Origin: Escallonia rubra
Taxonomy: Eukaryota > Streptophyta > Magnoliopsida > Escalloniales > Escalloniaceae
Direction of reading: 5' to 3'
Assembly: GCA_033065855.1 (NCBI GenBank)
Contig: JAVXUO010002685.1
Span: 62,001-126,000, forward strand
Length of the DNA: 64,000 nucleotides
In this document: piece by piece, positions 22,191 through 37,300 of the stretch
Position numbering within the stretch: position 1 is the first letter of the stretch
How the letters are laid out: every line of letters begins with the position of its first letter
The notes under the pieces: model-generated
Seen by the model: only the letters and a program-made list of their open reading frames with translations
Told to the model about the DNA's origin: nothing
Databases searched by the model: none
Translations under genes and position numbers: made by a program

Positions 22191-22399
22191 TAATTCTCCG
22201 ATCACAATCTATTATTATTGCTCAAAACGGAACTCCAAAACTATTGACTTCCGATTTCAAGACGCTGCTTTTAACTTTTACTGAAAACAGAACAGAACTA
22301 ATACAAGAAAAGAGCAAACGTTGCCACCTCAAATCGTTCGGTGATCTTGTTAGCTTTGTCCCCAGAGATTTGCGGTGGTTCACAGATATACTCTCTACT

Positions 22400-25300
22400 A
22401 TGGACTGTGCACAATCGTGGGTTCCATTTTTCTTTCTGTTCTTGTTACTTTCGCACAATTTCTTGTGCAAATCTCACGCAGAAGGCGTCACACCCCTTGA
22501 AGCCAAACAGCTCAGAGATGAGGTCAATCAGTTTTCTCTTTCTTGTAATTCTGGCATATTTACATTTATGCCAAGTGTATAGACTGCTATTGATTCCGCT
22601 GTTTGAACTGATACATTTTCAATTTGGGCTTATTAAACATGACTTTTCTACTGGAGAACGATATTTTTGGTTCGAGTGTTGAATAAGAGACTGTTATTTG
22701 GAAACAATTTGATGTTGATGCAATTCACGATACCTGTTTGTTTAGCGAAGGACCTTTATGTTGCTCAATTTGCGTTTATAACTCGGTATCTAGAAGATGA
22801 ATGCATGCATAAGCAAACATGTTTGCAATTCTGGCTTAGTAATATGAGAAAAATGGGTTAACATGAGTGGAGACACTTGTCCGTTTAAGATATGAGGCCT
22901 TGACTTGAAAAAGGCTGCACCTTTATGTGTCAAGTTAGTTTTTTGGGCAAATAATTCATTTTACCCTTATCTGAGTTTTCTTGATCCGGAGAGGTTGCTC
23001 CTTCATGTCACGATAGCCGACCCACAGCTATAAGCACACAACTTTATGCAGAACTTTTGTGCATAACTCATTTGCTCCAAGGAAATTAATCTTGTTGCAG
23101 TGCTGAATAAGTGACTACTACTCGAGGCAGCATGGGTTTAGGTGTAATTTTTGCCACCTGTTTGATCATGAGGACTTTATGTTAAATGTGCATTGATAAT
23201 ATGCTAGTAATACCCATGACTATAAGCACTTACCCTTATACTGCCGCCTGCCGGCTTAGTAATTTAAGAAAAGCAGGTTATCCAGGGTGGAGTCACTTTT
23301 CCATTTCTGAAAAAAAGGCCTGGACTTGCAAGTTGCAAGTGATACAATTTCTTCGTGATGTAGGTGCGTGGAATGTTCTATCACGCGTTTGATGGCTATA
23401 TGGATCATGCATTTCCACGTGATGAGTTAAGACCTTTATCATGCGAAGGTGAAGATACACTTGGAGGTTATGCTTTGACATTGGTAAGGCAAGCCGTTTA
23501 GCTTACTTCATCTAAACTTCATTCACTTATGTTGCCATCATGCGGCCATTGCAGATCGACTCCTTAGACACTTTAGCTTTGCTGGGGGACCGAGAGCGCT
23601 TCACCTCGTCTGTAGAATGGATTAGTAAAAATCTTCGGTTTGATATTGTAAGTATGCACTCTTTAAGTTAATGTCCTGATGAATCCCTATGGGCCAACAA
23701 CTACTGAAAACACTAATATCTTATCTTGTAATCATGCATCAAACTTTAACCAGCTTTCCTGAAGCTTTCTTCTGTTTGATATAGAAAACCAAGCAAAAAC
23801 TTTGTCAGTTAGTCTTGTTCGAGGAAACCATATGGTGATGACTTGAATTCTCCATATTCTGCCACTGGTGATGTAAATTGCATGTTTCCTTATGCTATTG
23901 TTTCTTTCTCGATAGGGAATGAGTTAATTCTATCTCAGTCTTTTAAATGGATGTTGCATTGTCATCTTGAATTTAATATCTAATGGGAATTGGACGAGCT
24001 ATCCTTTGTTTATGGCTGTACGAGATGTTTAATCTCCTTTCTTAGTGCTGTCTGATTCAGATGTTTTTTGGTGTCGTATGAGCAGCTACTTTGAACTGTT
24101 GGGAGGCTTATGCAGCCAGTTTTAGTTGCCTGAGAACTTGTTATCTTCCTGCAACTTTCTTAGTCAACTTATAAGTTCATTGTATAAAATTTCCAGAACA
24201 AGACAGTATCAGTCTTTGAAACCTCGATCAGGATCCTTGGAGGATTACTTTCTGCTCATCTCATTGCAAGCGATTATGCTACGGTAAAAGTTTACCTCTT
24301 TCGCTCTGTGTATGTGTGTGTTAGTCCCAATATATATCTCTTTCCCTATATATGTATGTTTCTATCTCGTGTACATCTGATGAGCCCACCGGTGATGTTG
24401 TAGAAAGAAAGAAAAAGTGATTTTGCCTTACTGCCTTTTTAGAAGGCAAAGATAAGTTCTTTTTGCATGGAGATATCCATCTACATCATATACCCATAGA
24501 GGAGGACTTATGCACTCATATACACAACTCATTTCATGTGTGTGGTGATGATCGTAGATATCTGTCATTTCACTGATTTTTGAATCACCCTTGCTGGAAA
24601 TACTAAGGGTTTTCCTTGTAGACGTTCCTTTGTCACTTGAATGATTTATATGAATGGGCCATAACATTAAATTATTGTTTCCTTCAAAAGAGTTGTGGTG
24701 GATGGCACGGTAACCCACAGGAATCTACTCTTGATAACTTGTTGGAGAACAGAAGAACCAAATGAGATTAAGTTTCTTGATCTTTTAAAAGAATCAGAAG
24801 TTCCTCAATATCCGCCTGAATTCTCTTCTTGACGGCTAATGAGGCATGTAAACAAATTGACGAGGCAAATTTTGTACATCTAGTGCATGTGCATTGATGT
24901 AGGCTGGCTTTTGTTTATAACCTTAGTTGAGGCTGAGTTAGTGAAATCTGAGGCTCGTGTATGTAACGACCCGGTCCATGGTCCCACCACAGGACAATGC
25001 CTCCCTTAAAGGGCTAGCCAAGTAGGTATTTTTCATGGGCAGGGTCTTATAAGACCAATCTCGTACTATCTCACATCTAACTGTGGAATGAGAGCTATGG
25101 GATATCTCATTCCCCCATTCTTATGCCTTAGCGTCCCCGCTAAGGCACAAGCATAATTTTGTCACACATAGCCCATAATCTTCTTCTCTAGCGAATATGG
25201 GATATTTCTGGCTCACCTTGTGTTGCCCCAAGAATCCTCTTGAGGTGGTATATACCCGGGCTTGCGTTCGTTTTCCCAATTGTCGGCAACCTGATTGGAT

Positions 25301-28300
25301 AGTCCATCCTGAGCTTTTGAGAGTCGGCTCTAATACCATCTCTAACAGCCCAGTCCACCGCCTCACCATAGGGCAATGCCTTCCTCAAAAGGGCTAGCCA
25401 AATAGGTATCTTTGAATTCATGGGAAAGGTCATATGAGGCCAATCACATACTATCGCACAAACTGCAATAGTACACTACCAGCAAAAAACATTGCTGCTT
25501 AGTTCTTTTGACAGTTAGGCAGTGTGGCTTGGCTTGAGTAATCTGGTAAAGAGTGCCTAATGAAGTTTTAGATTTTGTCACTTTTCCCAGTAGAGGTGGC
25601 AGCTTTAGGGCTTACCATTCACATGGTGGAAGGCGGTCCCTTGCTGGTTGTTTATTTGGTAGGACTAACGCATAAACATTTGTAAGCGATGTTTCTGGGA
25701 TTGCTTCTCATCTCAATTAGTCAATGATTTACTGTTTTCTGGTCAGAAGAGGTGCTCTGTGTCTTTGGCTTTGAAAAAGAAATATATAAGACCGTTAATT
25801 CTCTTTCTGCACTTCCGACCTGGAATGGGTTTCTGATGTTAACTACTCCTCTATTCTCTGCATAAAGAGTACTTTTGTTAACCGGAAAATCTGCATCCCT
25901 GCCTTCACTATCATAGTATAGTCTGTAACTCTGTATCTTTCAGATCATTGACGTTTTAGTTGCAGGGCATGAGAGTTCCTGCATACGACGATGAGTTGCT
26001 TAACTTAGCCAAGGATCTAGCCCAAAGGTTATTACCTGCATTTGATACTCCGACAGGTATGATCAGAAAATAGTCGTTTCACTCTAGAATTGTTTGTCAT
26101 TTAATTTTGCTTGGAACAAAAATGCGTTTCTTCCTAGTGTCTTACCTTCTAAGACGTTCAGTATCTATTGCTATATCAACAAAAAGGTCCTTAACAGAAC
26201 AATATGCCCCTAATTCATTAAATTAGATTACTACTTATTATATTCTGCCATCGGTTGGAGTTGGAGTTGAGCTCTATGAAGTTTCCTTCTTTCTGATCTC
26301 AATTCTGACTGATGATAACTACGTTTGGTTTCTGGAGTATGATTCTTGACAGAGAATGAGTTTCGCTTGCTAATGGTTCATTACATGCAAACTTCATTGA
26401 CTTTCATCTCTAGTATAAGAATTCTACATTTTTTTTACGAAGTAAGAATTTTCTGCAAAATAGAAAAGCGCCAATGAGTGGTGCTACCATGTACACGAAG
26501 AGGTTAATTCAGCCACCATGTGAACATCAATTCCTTCATTGTCCTATTTTGACCTTCTAAGCTATGTACTGCAGGAATTCCATTTGGATCGGTCAATCTA
26601 CTGCATGGAGTTGATGAGAGTGAGAGCAAGGCAAAGCCTCTGTATTCTCTTGCCCTATCTAAGTGAATTTTAATTTTTTTATCCTGAAGTTTTCTTAGAC
26701 AATTTCCTATGCGACTATGCCTGTAATCACCTTCTACCTTACTTTTGTCCTTTGATTCCTGTGTAATATGATAGCAAGTTCTTTACTGTGTGATGCACGT
26801 CACGTGCTGTATGCTGACCTGTTTTATAGGTATATTGTTGCCAGTCACAGCACATTTGTTCTTCTCCTTTTTCAAATAGTCATAATCTGAGATACGTGTG
26901 CAGCACTCCTGTCTTTATAAAGGAATAACATATCCTAATCAGAAGAATATCCAGAGGGCATTATGTCAACAGCTTTCTTATTTACTTTATTATCTTAATG
27001 GAAGTGCAATCATATACCATTTGAGTGTTGGCACCTCACCACATGCTTGACTGCAGATGTCTGCCTTAGTCCATGCAACAGCTCATTGAACTATGTTTTT
27101 GGTTTGAGAAAGATTCCCATTCATCTATTTAGATATATTTTTGCAAATTATATGCTCACAATCTTTTGTTTCTTCAGATAACATCAACGGCTGGTGGTGG
27201 GACGCTGACATTAGAATTTGGGGTGCTTAGCCGCCTAACAAATGATCCCAGTAAGTGTTAACTATGGTGTTACTCAATTTTACTTTGATCGTGTTTGAAA
27301 ATTGATCTCTGAAAATTTCCACTGGGGATATATGCCATCAGGACTTACTTGTTTTGTGAAGGCAAAGTTCTTGCTGTGTCTGTACAGAGCCATCGGCTAG
27401 TTAGGATATCCTTGCAGTTCTAAACTAGTTCAGAAAATGAAAATTTATTACAGGTTTAGTGTTAGTACTTCTCTCTGTGAGGTTTCTGGTGCTTGCGCTT
27501 TTGAAATGCCTTTTGCTGTTGGCCAAGTTGATCATAAATCGAGTTTCTGACATTGTACATGTTGGCTCACTTCCAGTTGGGCGCTATATTATAAGCCAGC
27601 ACGGCATTGCTCAACTCTTTAAGTGAATTGTAGATCGACTTGTAAGTATGTAAAAGATTTTTTAGGACATCCCAATTGTGCCAAAGATTTAGAGGCTAAG
27701 GGCATATTCTTTATCATCTGAAAAGGGCGAAGGATGCCTCTGAAAGTCTAGACTTTACCCTGCAATACTTGGCTTGCTGGCTGCGTTAGTCTTCGAATGT
27801 AAAGAGAGTCTGCCTATTTGGTAAGTTTGCCTCTTAGATGGTTTAGGGTTCAATTCCTTCTGTATTGAGCATTTATGGGTGTTCGTCAATGTTTTCATAA
27901 ACTACTGAAGCGAGGGTTGACCACCCTGTGTCACCTCGTCTGAGAATTTCACCATGGTACTTTTTTATTTGACTACATCAAATTTCGTGCATTTTCAGCC
28001 AAACATTCTCTAAACAGTTCTACACATGATTCTCGATACTTCCCAGAGTTCACATGCGTTTGACTTCTTTCTATGTTAAGTGATCTCCAGAATTAGGAGT
28101 ACTACACCATATGGGCTGTAGCACTGGGAAGGTGTTTGGGCCACCATATTTAGCCAGTTCTAATATCGAAATTGGACTGATAAATGCAATAGTTACGGGA
28201 AAAACATATGGCTAGGTTTTCAATGTTGGTTCTCTAGCTTTGTTTTGAACTACCACATCTAAACAACACCCCCGCCTCCTTCCTTCTCCCCAAGATGAAC

Positions 28301-31300
28301 ACAACAGGAAGAATAAAGAAGAGAAGGTTGTTCCGATTGTTGTTCTTTTGGTTCTTATTTATGGTTTTTATTTTTTTTCCGTCTTTTCTTTTTTTGGTTC
28401 GGGAGGTGGGCTAGAGGTTCTGTTCAGAGTTTCTGTCCTCATTTTTAAAGCCATTTTCCATGAGGTATATACCTAAATCTATGTTTGCTGAGATGCAGTT
28501 TTTGAGCAAGTTACAAAGAATGCAGTGCATGGAATATGGGCCCGCCGTTCCAGGATTAATCTAGTTGGCGCTCACATAGATGTTTTTAGTGGTGAATGGA
28601 CACAAAAGGTGATTTTCATTCACCTGAATATGGAATAATACTGACTTGGTCATATGTTAATTGCGTCTAAAAGGCTATTATGCTGCCTTTGAACGTTATG
28701 TAGTCTACAATTTGAGATATCCTTTGTGCAGTTCAGTAGTTACATTAAGAAAGCGCTCATATTTTATTCCAGTTACACATTAACGCATTGAATTTCATAT
28801 TGAAATTGATTTTATCTTTTATCATTCCTCAATTTCCATGAAAAGGGGATTCCTCTCCAGGATTTTTTCATAAGTTTGTAAATGGAAAACAGTAGATATT
28901 ACTGGCAAGTTGAAAGTTAAATGAATGGTTGTGTTTTTGCCACACCGTGGTGGCATGTAAGTGCAACTTTAAGATTTTCCTGAAATGTCTAGTGTGAATA
29001 TGGTTTGGGGTGTATTCAAAGTTTTGGACGAAAGGCATTTTCTGGGAAGTGTCCCAAATCTCGAGTCACGGTAGAGTTGGGAGGGGCGGGGGGTGGGGAG
29101 GGGGTTTACTCACACTTGAGAAACCTAATAGTTGTGGTGCCTTCTGAGTGGTGGACTCATCTGCCTCAGTTTGTAGAAGGAAAGTTCATAACTACAATTT
29201 CCGGATACACAGTGCAGATGCTTTTTGTTGGTTACAATACAGTGTGTTGTTCTGTTCTTGTTTAAAATGATACAGTTTATTTCTCGAAAACATATTCCTG
29301 CAAAGACATTTCTGTACCTATGCCGTTGTTCAGTGGCTGATCACATATATGAGTTGTCATATTTCGAGATTCCTTTTGACAACCATGGTTGATTGCTAGA
29401 GTTATTTGCTTGTTTGAATGTTTTTCTCAAATATTGTTGTTGAGCTAGCTATGATTTATATATCAGTGCTGTTTGGACATTTACTGGATTAGAGCAGTAT
29501 GAGTAGCTAATTTTTTCAGTGGTTAGACCTTATCTGGGAAAAATTCTCTAGTCATTGACCTATTCACATGAACGAAAATTTTCCTTTTAACCTTTATGAT
29601 TTTTGTATATAAATGTTGTTGTCCTACTTTGGTGTTCAGACGAAAGTTTCTGTTGGTTTGCAGGATGCTGGGATAGGAACAAGTATTGACTCTTTTTATG
29701 AGTATCTCCTAAAGGTAGGGATTTTGAATTTGAAGCAGAAAAGGCCATATAGCTGAGTAGGTAGTAGTTATAATGTGATGAAGGACAAAGTTGGGATAAG
29801 TTAATTCAACATTACTTCGAGTCTGTGGTGCATGATGCCTTTTTGCAACCATAATTAGGATATGTTAGAGTAGTTTATTCCTCCTGAGTGAGCATGCCAA
29901 ATTACAAACATGTAAGGATGTTGATGAATGGTTTGGATATTCAGGGATATAGATATTTCCTGATATGAAGTGGTCCCTAAGCATCCATTTAACTTCAGGC
30001 TTACCTACTATTTGGAGATGACGAGTATTTATTCATCTTCCAAGAAGCTTATGGAGCTGCAATGCACTATCTCTTCAATGATCCTTGGTAAATAATTGTG
30101 CCTCTAACTTTTGTTTTTATTTAAATTTGATGTTTGAAATTAGGATTTCACATGAGTGGGATGGTAAATTTAAGAAAATTGCAGGTACGTGGAGGTGAAC
30201 ATGAATTCTGCTGCGCTTGTTTGGCCATTGTTTAACAGTCTGCAGGCCTTCTGGCCTGGACTTCAGGTAATTCAACTATTTTCTAAACTTACCGTCTAAT
30301 GTGCAATTAAGTTCACACTGCACAGTAATTCTTTTGGGAGTAAGGGAAACTAATTGAACTCTGTCGGAAGGTTCTTGCTGGGGATATAGATCCTGCTATT
30401 CGAACGCATACCGCCTTCTTCAGTGTCTGGAAAAGATATGGCTTCACGCCTGAAGGTTTCAATCTTGCCACACTCAGTGTTCAGGTATTCTAGTTACGGT
30501 TATCTCAATATCCATAAATGGGACTGCCCATGTAAGACTTCCACTTGCCATTTTGTTACCTAACTATATTAGAGTACATGCATTTTCCTTCCTTTGTACC
30601 ATAGAATAGTTGTTGATCAAGGTGTTATATTTTGGGATTGTTATTGGTCCGTTTTTGCTCTGATAAACGGCTGGTTGAGCATAACCCTCGTCAACCTGCA
30701 TCAAAGCTCAAGTTGCTGATCTATATCACAACTAAATTTATGTGTTTGTATGTACATATGTATGTTGGAGATAGGCTGAAGGATGATAGAGCTTTTCAGA
30801 AAATTTGTGTAGTTCTTGAGGCAGTGTCACAGTGGGTGATGTTGGGAATATAAGCTTTGTGGGTTTCTCCACCCATTGTCAATTGGTTTGAGTTGGAGGT
30901 GATTGGTCGGCTTCTTCTAATTCTCTGCAGATAAAGAGGAAATGAGAAGAACCTGTTTTGGGTTTTCAAAGGTCTTACTATCTTATGAAAATTGCTAGAT
31001 GATGTTAGCATGTAACTTGAACAGAATATTATGTTTTCCAGTCATGTATAATTGTTCCTCAAAACGAAACGAAACTCCCTAAACTCTTATGACTGCTCAT
31101 GGAACAACCTGGAACAACAGCCCCTCAGTAGGCATTGCCTCATTTCCCTCAACCAAAAACATGCTGACCGAATGACCAGACCTGATAGCTTCAAATTTAG
31201 ATATGTATCGTGTATCAAAATCCTAGATTGGTTATCGTGAATCACATTGCATCCAGGCATCATAAGCTACAGATCAAGATTTTTCGAACTGTAGTTGTGA

Positions 31301-34300
31301 AACAATATTTCGACAAATATTTCGAGAACATCTGTGACATCTCGAATTCATTTCTAGTTCTAGGACCAGTTATTTTCGGCTGTAATACTCCAGACCATAC
31401 AAATGTTATATTTGAAACCCACAAACAATTTAATATCTAAAGGGCTGTTTGATAAAACTGAAATTTAAGTGCTGAAAAAGTTAAGCGCTGAATTCATAAA
31501 ACTGAAAACTTTAAGCGACTGAATTTTTACTGAAAAATAAGTTAAACCTATTTGGTAACCAAAACTAGATGTCTGAAAAAAAATTATTTACAAATTTATC
31601 CATTTTACCAAAATTATGGATTTGCTTATATACTTTCTAACTTTTTTGGAGGGCTAAAATCGTGTTGGTGGTAGTGGCACTAACAATGGAGTAATATTGG
31701 TGGTGGTGTGGTGGCGGCGACGGCGGCGAAAAGGTGTCAATGGTGGCGGTAATGGTGCCTGAAGACATGATGTTGGTAATTGTGATGATAGCAATAGGCG
31801 GTTACATGGCAGTGGTTGTAGTGTGGCGGATATTTAGATGATTTTGACAGAAATGAACTTAGTGACGATAGCGACGGTATGGTAGAGGTGGCCGTGTCCT
31901 TGTGGCCATGATAATGGCTAGTTCATGGTAATTGTGGTGATGGTAACAAAAGGAAATAATAATTGTGGTGGTGGTTGTAGTGTGGCGGAGGAGGCGTTGC
32001 CAGTAAATTAATTGAGGCGGCATCGTGGTGGTAATTATTCTTTTAATGTAAAAATATATTAGATAACTTCAATCATTTCACTTAGAATTAAGTGATCAGC
32101 ATTAAGTAAGTCCACCCTGACTTAAAAAAATTTTAGCCTATTTTTGGTAGGAATTAATTTTTTAAGTGATACAAGGTTTAGCGTTATCAAACGCACTTAA
32201 TTGAAAATCATTGAAAATTTTAAGTTTTAAGTACTTAATTGTATTATCAAACACACCCTAAATGCGGCTAGTGAAATAACCCTATCCTATCATGTCGCAT
32301 AAGATGCGTAATGCGCATCAAAACCGTATCGTTAAATACAGGGACAAGAGCCACAAAATAAGGTGATACAGATATAAGATTAGGAAAGTTTATACACGAA
32401 AATTCAAGGAATCTTTTTATCCTTTCTGGTGGCCCAAAATCCATTGCGTGTGTTTGTAGAAGTCTTTTTTCTTGTTTTTGAGTTCCTTTTTCTGTTATAT
32501 GGCTAGTGTTTATTCAAAATTGAATTGCTATCAATGCATTGTTATGTCGTTATTAGTTCTTTTCATCGTTTTAGCTTTCTTTTCAGCATGGTCAAAAGAG
32601 CTACCCGCTGCGTCCAGAATTAATGGAGAGCACTTATTGGCTTTACAAAGCTACCAGGGATCCTAGGTTGGCTCCTTGATTCATTTCAATTTACTACAAT
32701 TTTGGTTCCTCCCTCAGAAAAAAAGAAAGGAAGACCCCAGTTTCTTTATACATAATATGATGTTAAGGCTTAATCTGTGGCAAACCACAGGTGTGGCGTG
32801 CCCATATGACGTCTTTTTGGTTTGAACTTCCAACAATACCCTTGTGCCTTAATAAATATTATCTCATTTTTAAGGCTTGCTCACATAACTTTTCTGTGCG
32901 TTTCACATATTAGTTTGTCCCACAGTTGTAAGTTTGCATAGATCGACCAAAAAGAAGTTTGCAACTGGCATGAGCTGTTGGGCTCATGGGAGAAAATCTC
33001 TGTTTTCTGTCTCCAATCAGGCTACCTTTATGGTGTAAAGAGTTCAAGATGCATGACATCTGGCATTTTTATCCAGTAATACCCTCCATCCAGGAATTTG
33101 AGTACCCTTTGTGATTTTAACTACATTTTGTCGTATAGTTTGAAAAGTTAGGTATATTTTCCCTCAATCAAAATAATATCTAAAGTTGAATATGATGTAT
33201 ATGACAAGTGAATAAGGTAGAAACAAGGGAAGCCAATGCTTATTCAATTTAAACAACTCTTGGGAAGATGGTTCAGATGTCCAAGGGTGCTAAAGTTTTG
33301 GTGGAGATAGCATTTGGACGAGTATATAAGTATCAACAAAAGGCACCTAATCGGATGCTATTCTTTTAATGTCAGATCGGTTGTATGCAGATATCACTTC
33401 CTTTTTATCAGCCTCTTTTTTTAAACTGCCGTAACGAAAATAGGAAGCGATTTCCTATGTGATGATAAATTTTTATTAAGTCGAGACTGGGGTGAGATAG
33501 AACCAGTCTTGAGAGGCGCAATTTATTTAGTGGTTAGGCCACGCTGTTATGTTGCAACATTCAATAGAAGTTGGCCTGTTAATGAGTTTGAAGTTGTAGC
33601 AGAAACATATGCGACTGCCTGCTAATAGCTGGGTAAGGAATTTGGTATGCTAGAAAGTCAGAAATGGTAACATTGTTATTGAATTTTCTGTATGATCAAC
33701 AGGCAGGCACCGATACGTTGAGATTCACTCACGACTGCTGAATTTTGTGTCATCTCCCTTGAAACAAGTTTCTAAGATATCAATTAAGAGACAATAATGA
33801 CTTTAAGTTGATTGACTCTCAGTACAAAAACTGATTTTTCACTTGCAAGCTGCCTAGTCAATTTTCCTGCTTTAATGCAACTTCATTGATAGAAGTATAA
33901 AGTGGGGATTTACTTAATAATTTCCGGAAACTAATCAACAATTTGTCTGAGGATTTCCAGAGCCGCCTCTGGTGGTGGCTGACTTCACGTTTTCAACACT
34001 TTGCTTTAGGTGTATTTTCAAACGAATAACACTTCACTCGAGTAATGGTCGCTATACTGTTAAAATTGAAATTACCTTAACCTTTTTGATAACTGATTAC
34101 TGCCTCCAATTTTCTTGTAGATATCTTGATGCGGGGAGGGACATGGTTGCCAGCTTGCAATATGGGGCCCGATGCGCTTGTGGATATTGTCATATATCAG
34201 ATGTAGAGTTTCACAAACAGGAAGATCACATGGAGAGCTTTTTTCTAGCTGAGACGGTATGTAAGAACATAGAATCAATATCTTGAACTACCAATCTTGG

Positions 34301-37300
34301 CATTCTGTTTGGCCCCACTGCCTACATTGATACCTGGTACACTCTAGAGCCAAAGAGTCCTCCAAATCACTAACTTGCACTTGGTTCGGGTGCAAACCTC
34401 CCACAGTACAGCCAGAGGATAACCATCTTCAGCTCTCCCTAGCTTGTGTATCTCTAATGGCAGCCACTTCAAAGCAGAGAAAACCCGATAAGATCAATGC
34501 ATGAGATTTTGAGACAACTTACGAGGACAAACTCTAGTCTCAGTGCCCCCTTACTTCAAGTTGTGATCTGAGAGTAGATAGAGAGATGCGACGTAAGAAC
34601 CTAGGCAAAAGCTGCCTAGTTCTCTGTCTAAAGTCCGGTCATAGTGCCTCAAAACAAACCTGTTAGTTGAAATGTAGTAAAACTTTGCGGCGTCTCTTCA
34701 TTTGTTTTGGCATCCAAGTTTCTTCATGGAAAGCAATTTGGGCATCCAATTCCTTGAAACTGTATATTGTTAACTGGATGAAACACAACAGCTGATTTAT
34801 GTTCTTGCAACAACTGATTTATGGTCATGGTTGTCTATAATGCTCAGAAAATTAGAGCCTTCAGAACCTTTGGATAACCCTCAGAATAGCCCTTTATCTA
34901 TTTTCTGAAAGTTTTGAGCAATTTTTCTGTGCTTCCGTAGGAAAAATTTGCCCCCTCTTTTATCCATTATTTCATGTTTCGATCACAAAGAAAAACAAGT
35001 GTAGTCTTGTATAACTCTTTGCCATGGTCCTTGAAGCTTGATTCATTTCACCTCTTTGTCAACGAACTTGAAATGACATTTATCTGTTCCTGTTCATTAT
35101 GATCTTTAGACACTTCAGTGGAGGTGTTAGACACATAATTTTCAGTCGATACGTATCATCAAAGGTGTAACTGCCATCTAGAGTGTCTTGTTAAGAAATC
35201 ACTTTTTGGACCTCCCAATCATCATATTGTGATCGTTAGATGTCGTTAAATGGGGAACGAGATGATAATGAAAGCAGTTTGTAAGGCTGGGATGCAAGTG
35301 CTAAACGCTTTTTCTTTTGTCCAACTTAGTGTGAGGGAAATGTTACCGGGGGAAATGCAATGAAACCCAAATGCTGGTGCTGTACATTTTCTTTGTGTGC
35401 CCAACTCAATTGGGTCTATGTCATGCTTTCAGAAATCCCTGATATGCTTATGTGGCTCCCAGTCTTTCTAATACTATGATATAGTTAGAGGGTTCCGAGG
35501 ATTCCTGAGCTTTTATTTGATTTGTGCTTATTACCTGAGTCTTTTAAACTTTTAACTTGTTTAGGTTAAATATCTATGGCTGCTTTTTGATTTGGCTGCC
35601 GGACCAGATAACCTTGTCGAAAATGGGCCATACAAGTAAGTTTTGCGCGATCGCCAGTCTATGTGATTTCCAGCTCCTTGCAGACCTGAACATAGTTTTT
35701 GGCTATTGGAAGTTTGGTCTTGACGTTCATCCTAATATCAGAGTGATTTTTCTTCCTCATCCTGAAAAGCATTCCACTTACAGGTACATCTTCAGTACTG
35801 AAGGCCACTTATTCCCTGCAACTCCGCAAATATCTCTAGTACGTGAACATTGTTCCTATGTTGGAGCATATTGTAGAAGCAGCAACTTGACGCGGGAGTC
35901 CTATACTTTGGACATCTCAAAGGACGATCAGGAAACTAATGGGAGCGGTTTCCATACATCTCTTGCAGCCACCAGAATTTTATCACGTTCAAGTTTTCAG
36001 AAGTCTACTTCTGTCTCAGGATTGATTAAGGTCAGTAAAAGGATCTGAAATTTACAGCTAGTAGTAAAGGGCACTTGTTCATAGCTATCAATGGCCATAG
36101 GCTTAGCCCCAGTGCCTTGCCTCACCTGGGCCCTTTAAACAGGCACGTGCCCATCAGTCCAAGGTTAGATGGAAGTTAAACACTTAATACTGTTGACTTG
36201 AGCAGTTTAATGTAGATTACAGTAAGAATCAACAACTTTCTAATTACTCTCTTGCCGTTTTCATTTCAAACCAAAGGGAGAGGAAAAATATTAAGAAGAA
36301 AGGGAGGAGGGAACCTCTTATCGGGAATCATCCTTGCTTCTCTATATGCTTTCGGTCTCTCCTCTTTTTTAGGTCCAACTCTTTCTCATTTCATTCTTTT
36401 ATTCTTTCTGTTTCGTCTTCATCATTTTCTGCTTTATTGCTTCTTTTCCAGCTCTGCTTTTGTGGAAATGCTTTCCGGAAGTTCCTAAAAATTGTTGAAA
36501 GTTTCATTGAAATTGGTCTTTAGTTGTTGAATCTGCCATTTGGCTGAATCTGTCCACTTTTATTGTTGAAACTGGTAGAGAAATTGCTGAGTTTGTTTGT
36601 CATTGGTGTTGATATGCTCAAATTTGACTATACTTGGTTTATTCAATAATTTTTGTACACCTCACTTCGATTATGCTTGTACATCGCCTTGCACATTTGT
36701 GCCTGGCTTTTTGAGACCTTGGCATTTCAAGTCTCTAGATGTCCATGCTCTTGAGTCTTGTCAAATATGCAGTTTACATAGTATATTACAAAGTTCCATC
36801 TTCATTTTTCTTTTTCTATGTTAATCTTAGAGATACTATTAGCTTCACAAGATTTGATGGTAAAAAGGATATGAGAACTAAGTAACAAGAAAAGATAGTT
36901 GTTGCAGCAGGAATCAAGTGAACTCGAATCTGAAGGGGATGAAATGTAGGAATATACATGCTTCCCTGATCCTTTGAAGCTAATCATGTAAGAAAAAGGA
37001 CGACACATTGAATGAAATGAAGATGCGAGTATTATTATGAAAAAGAAACATGTCTTCTGCAAATCTATAAAAAACAGTATTAACACATGCTGGAAACGTG
37101 TGGGAATGTATAGTATAGTAGTAGTAGTTGATTACCCTTAATTCCCAAAAGAATTTGCACTAGATAGTAAACAACAATCTGGATACATATGTTAATTTTC
37201 TTGCTTACTGTCAATCATTAACATATACTTGACTTTTGAGGTCATTTTCGTTAAATTTTACCACTTCTTGGAAGTTCTTTGCCGTCATATTCTGCTGAAG

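Noticed and set aside
25188-25433. Minus-strand frame in intron 4 of the MNS4-like gene
   Set aside because: It spans the TRIM interior and one terminal repeat and matches no retroelement protein.
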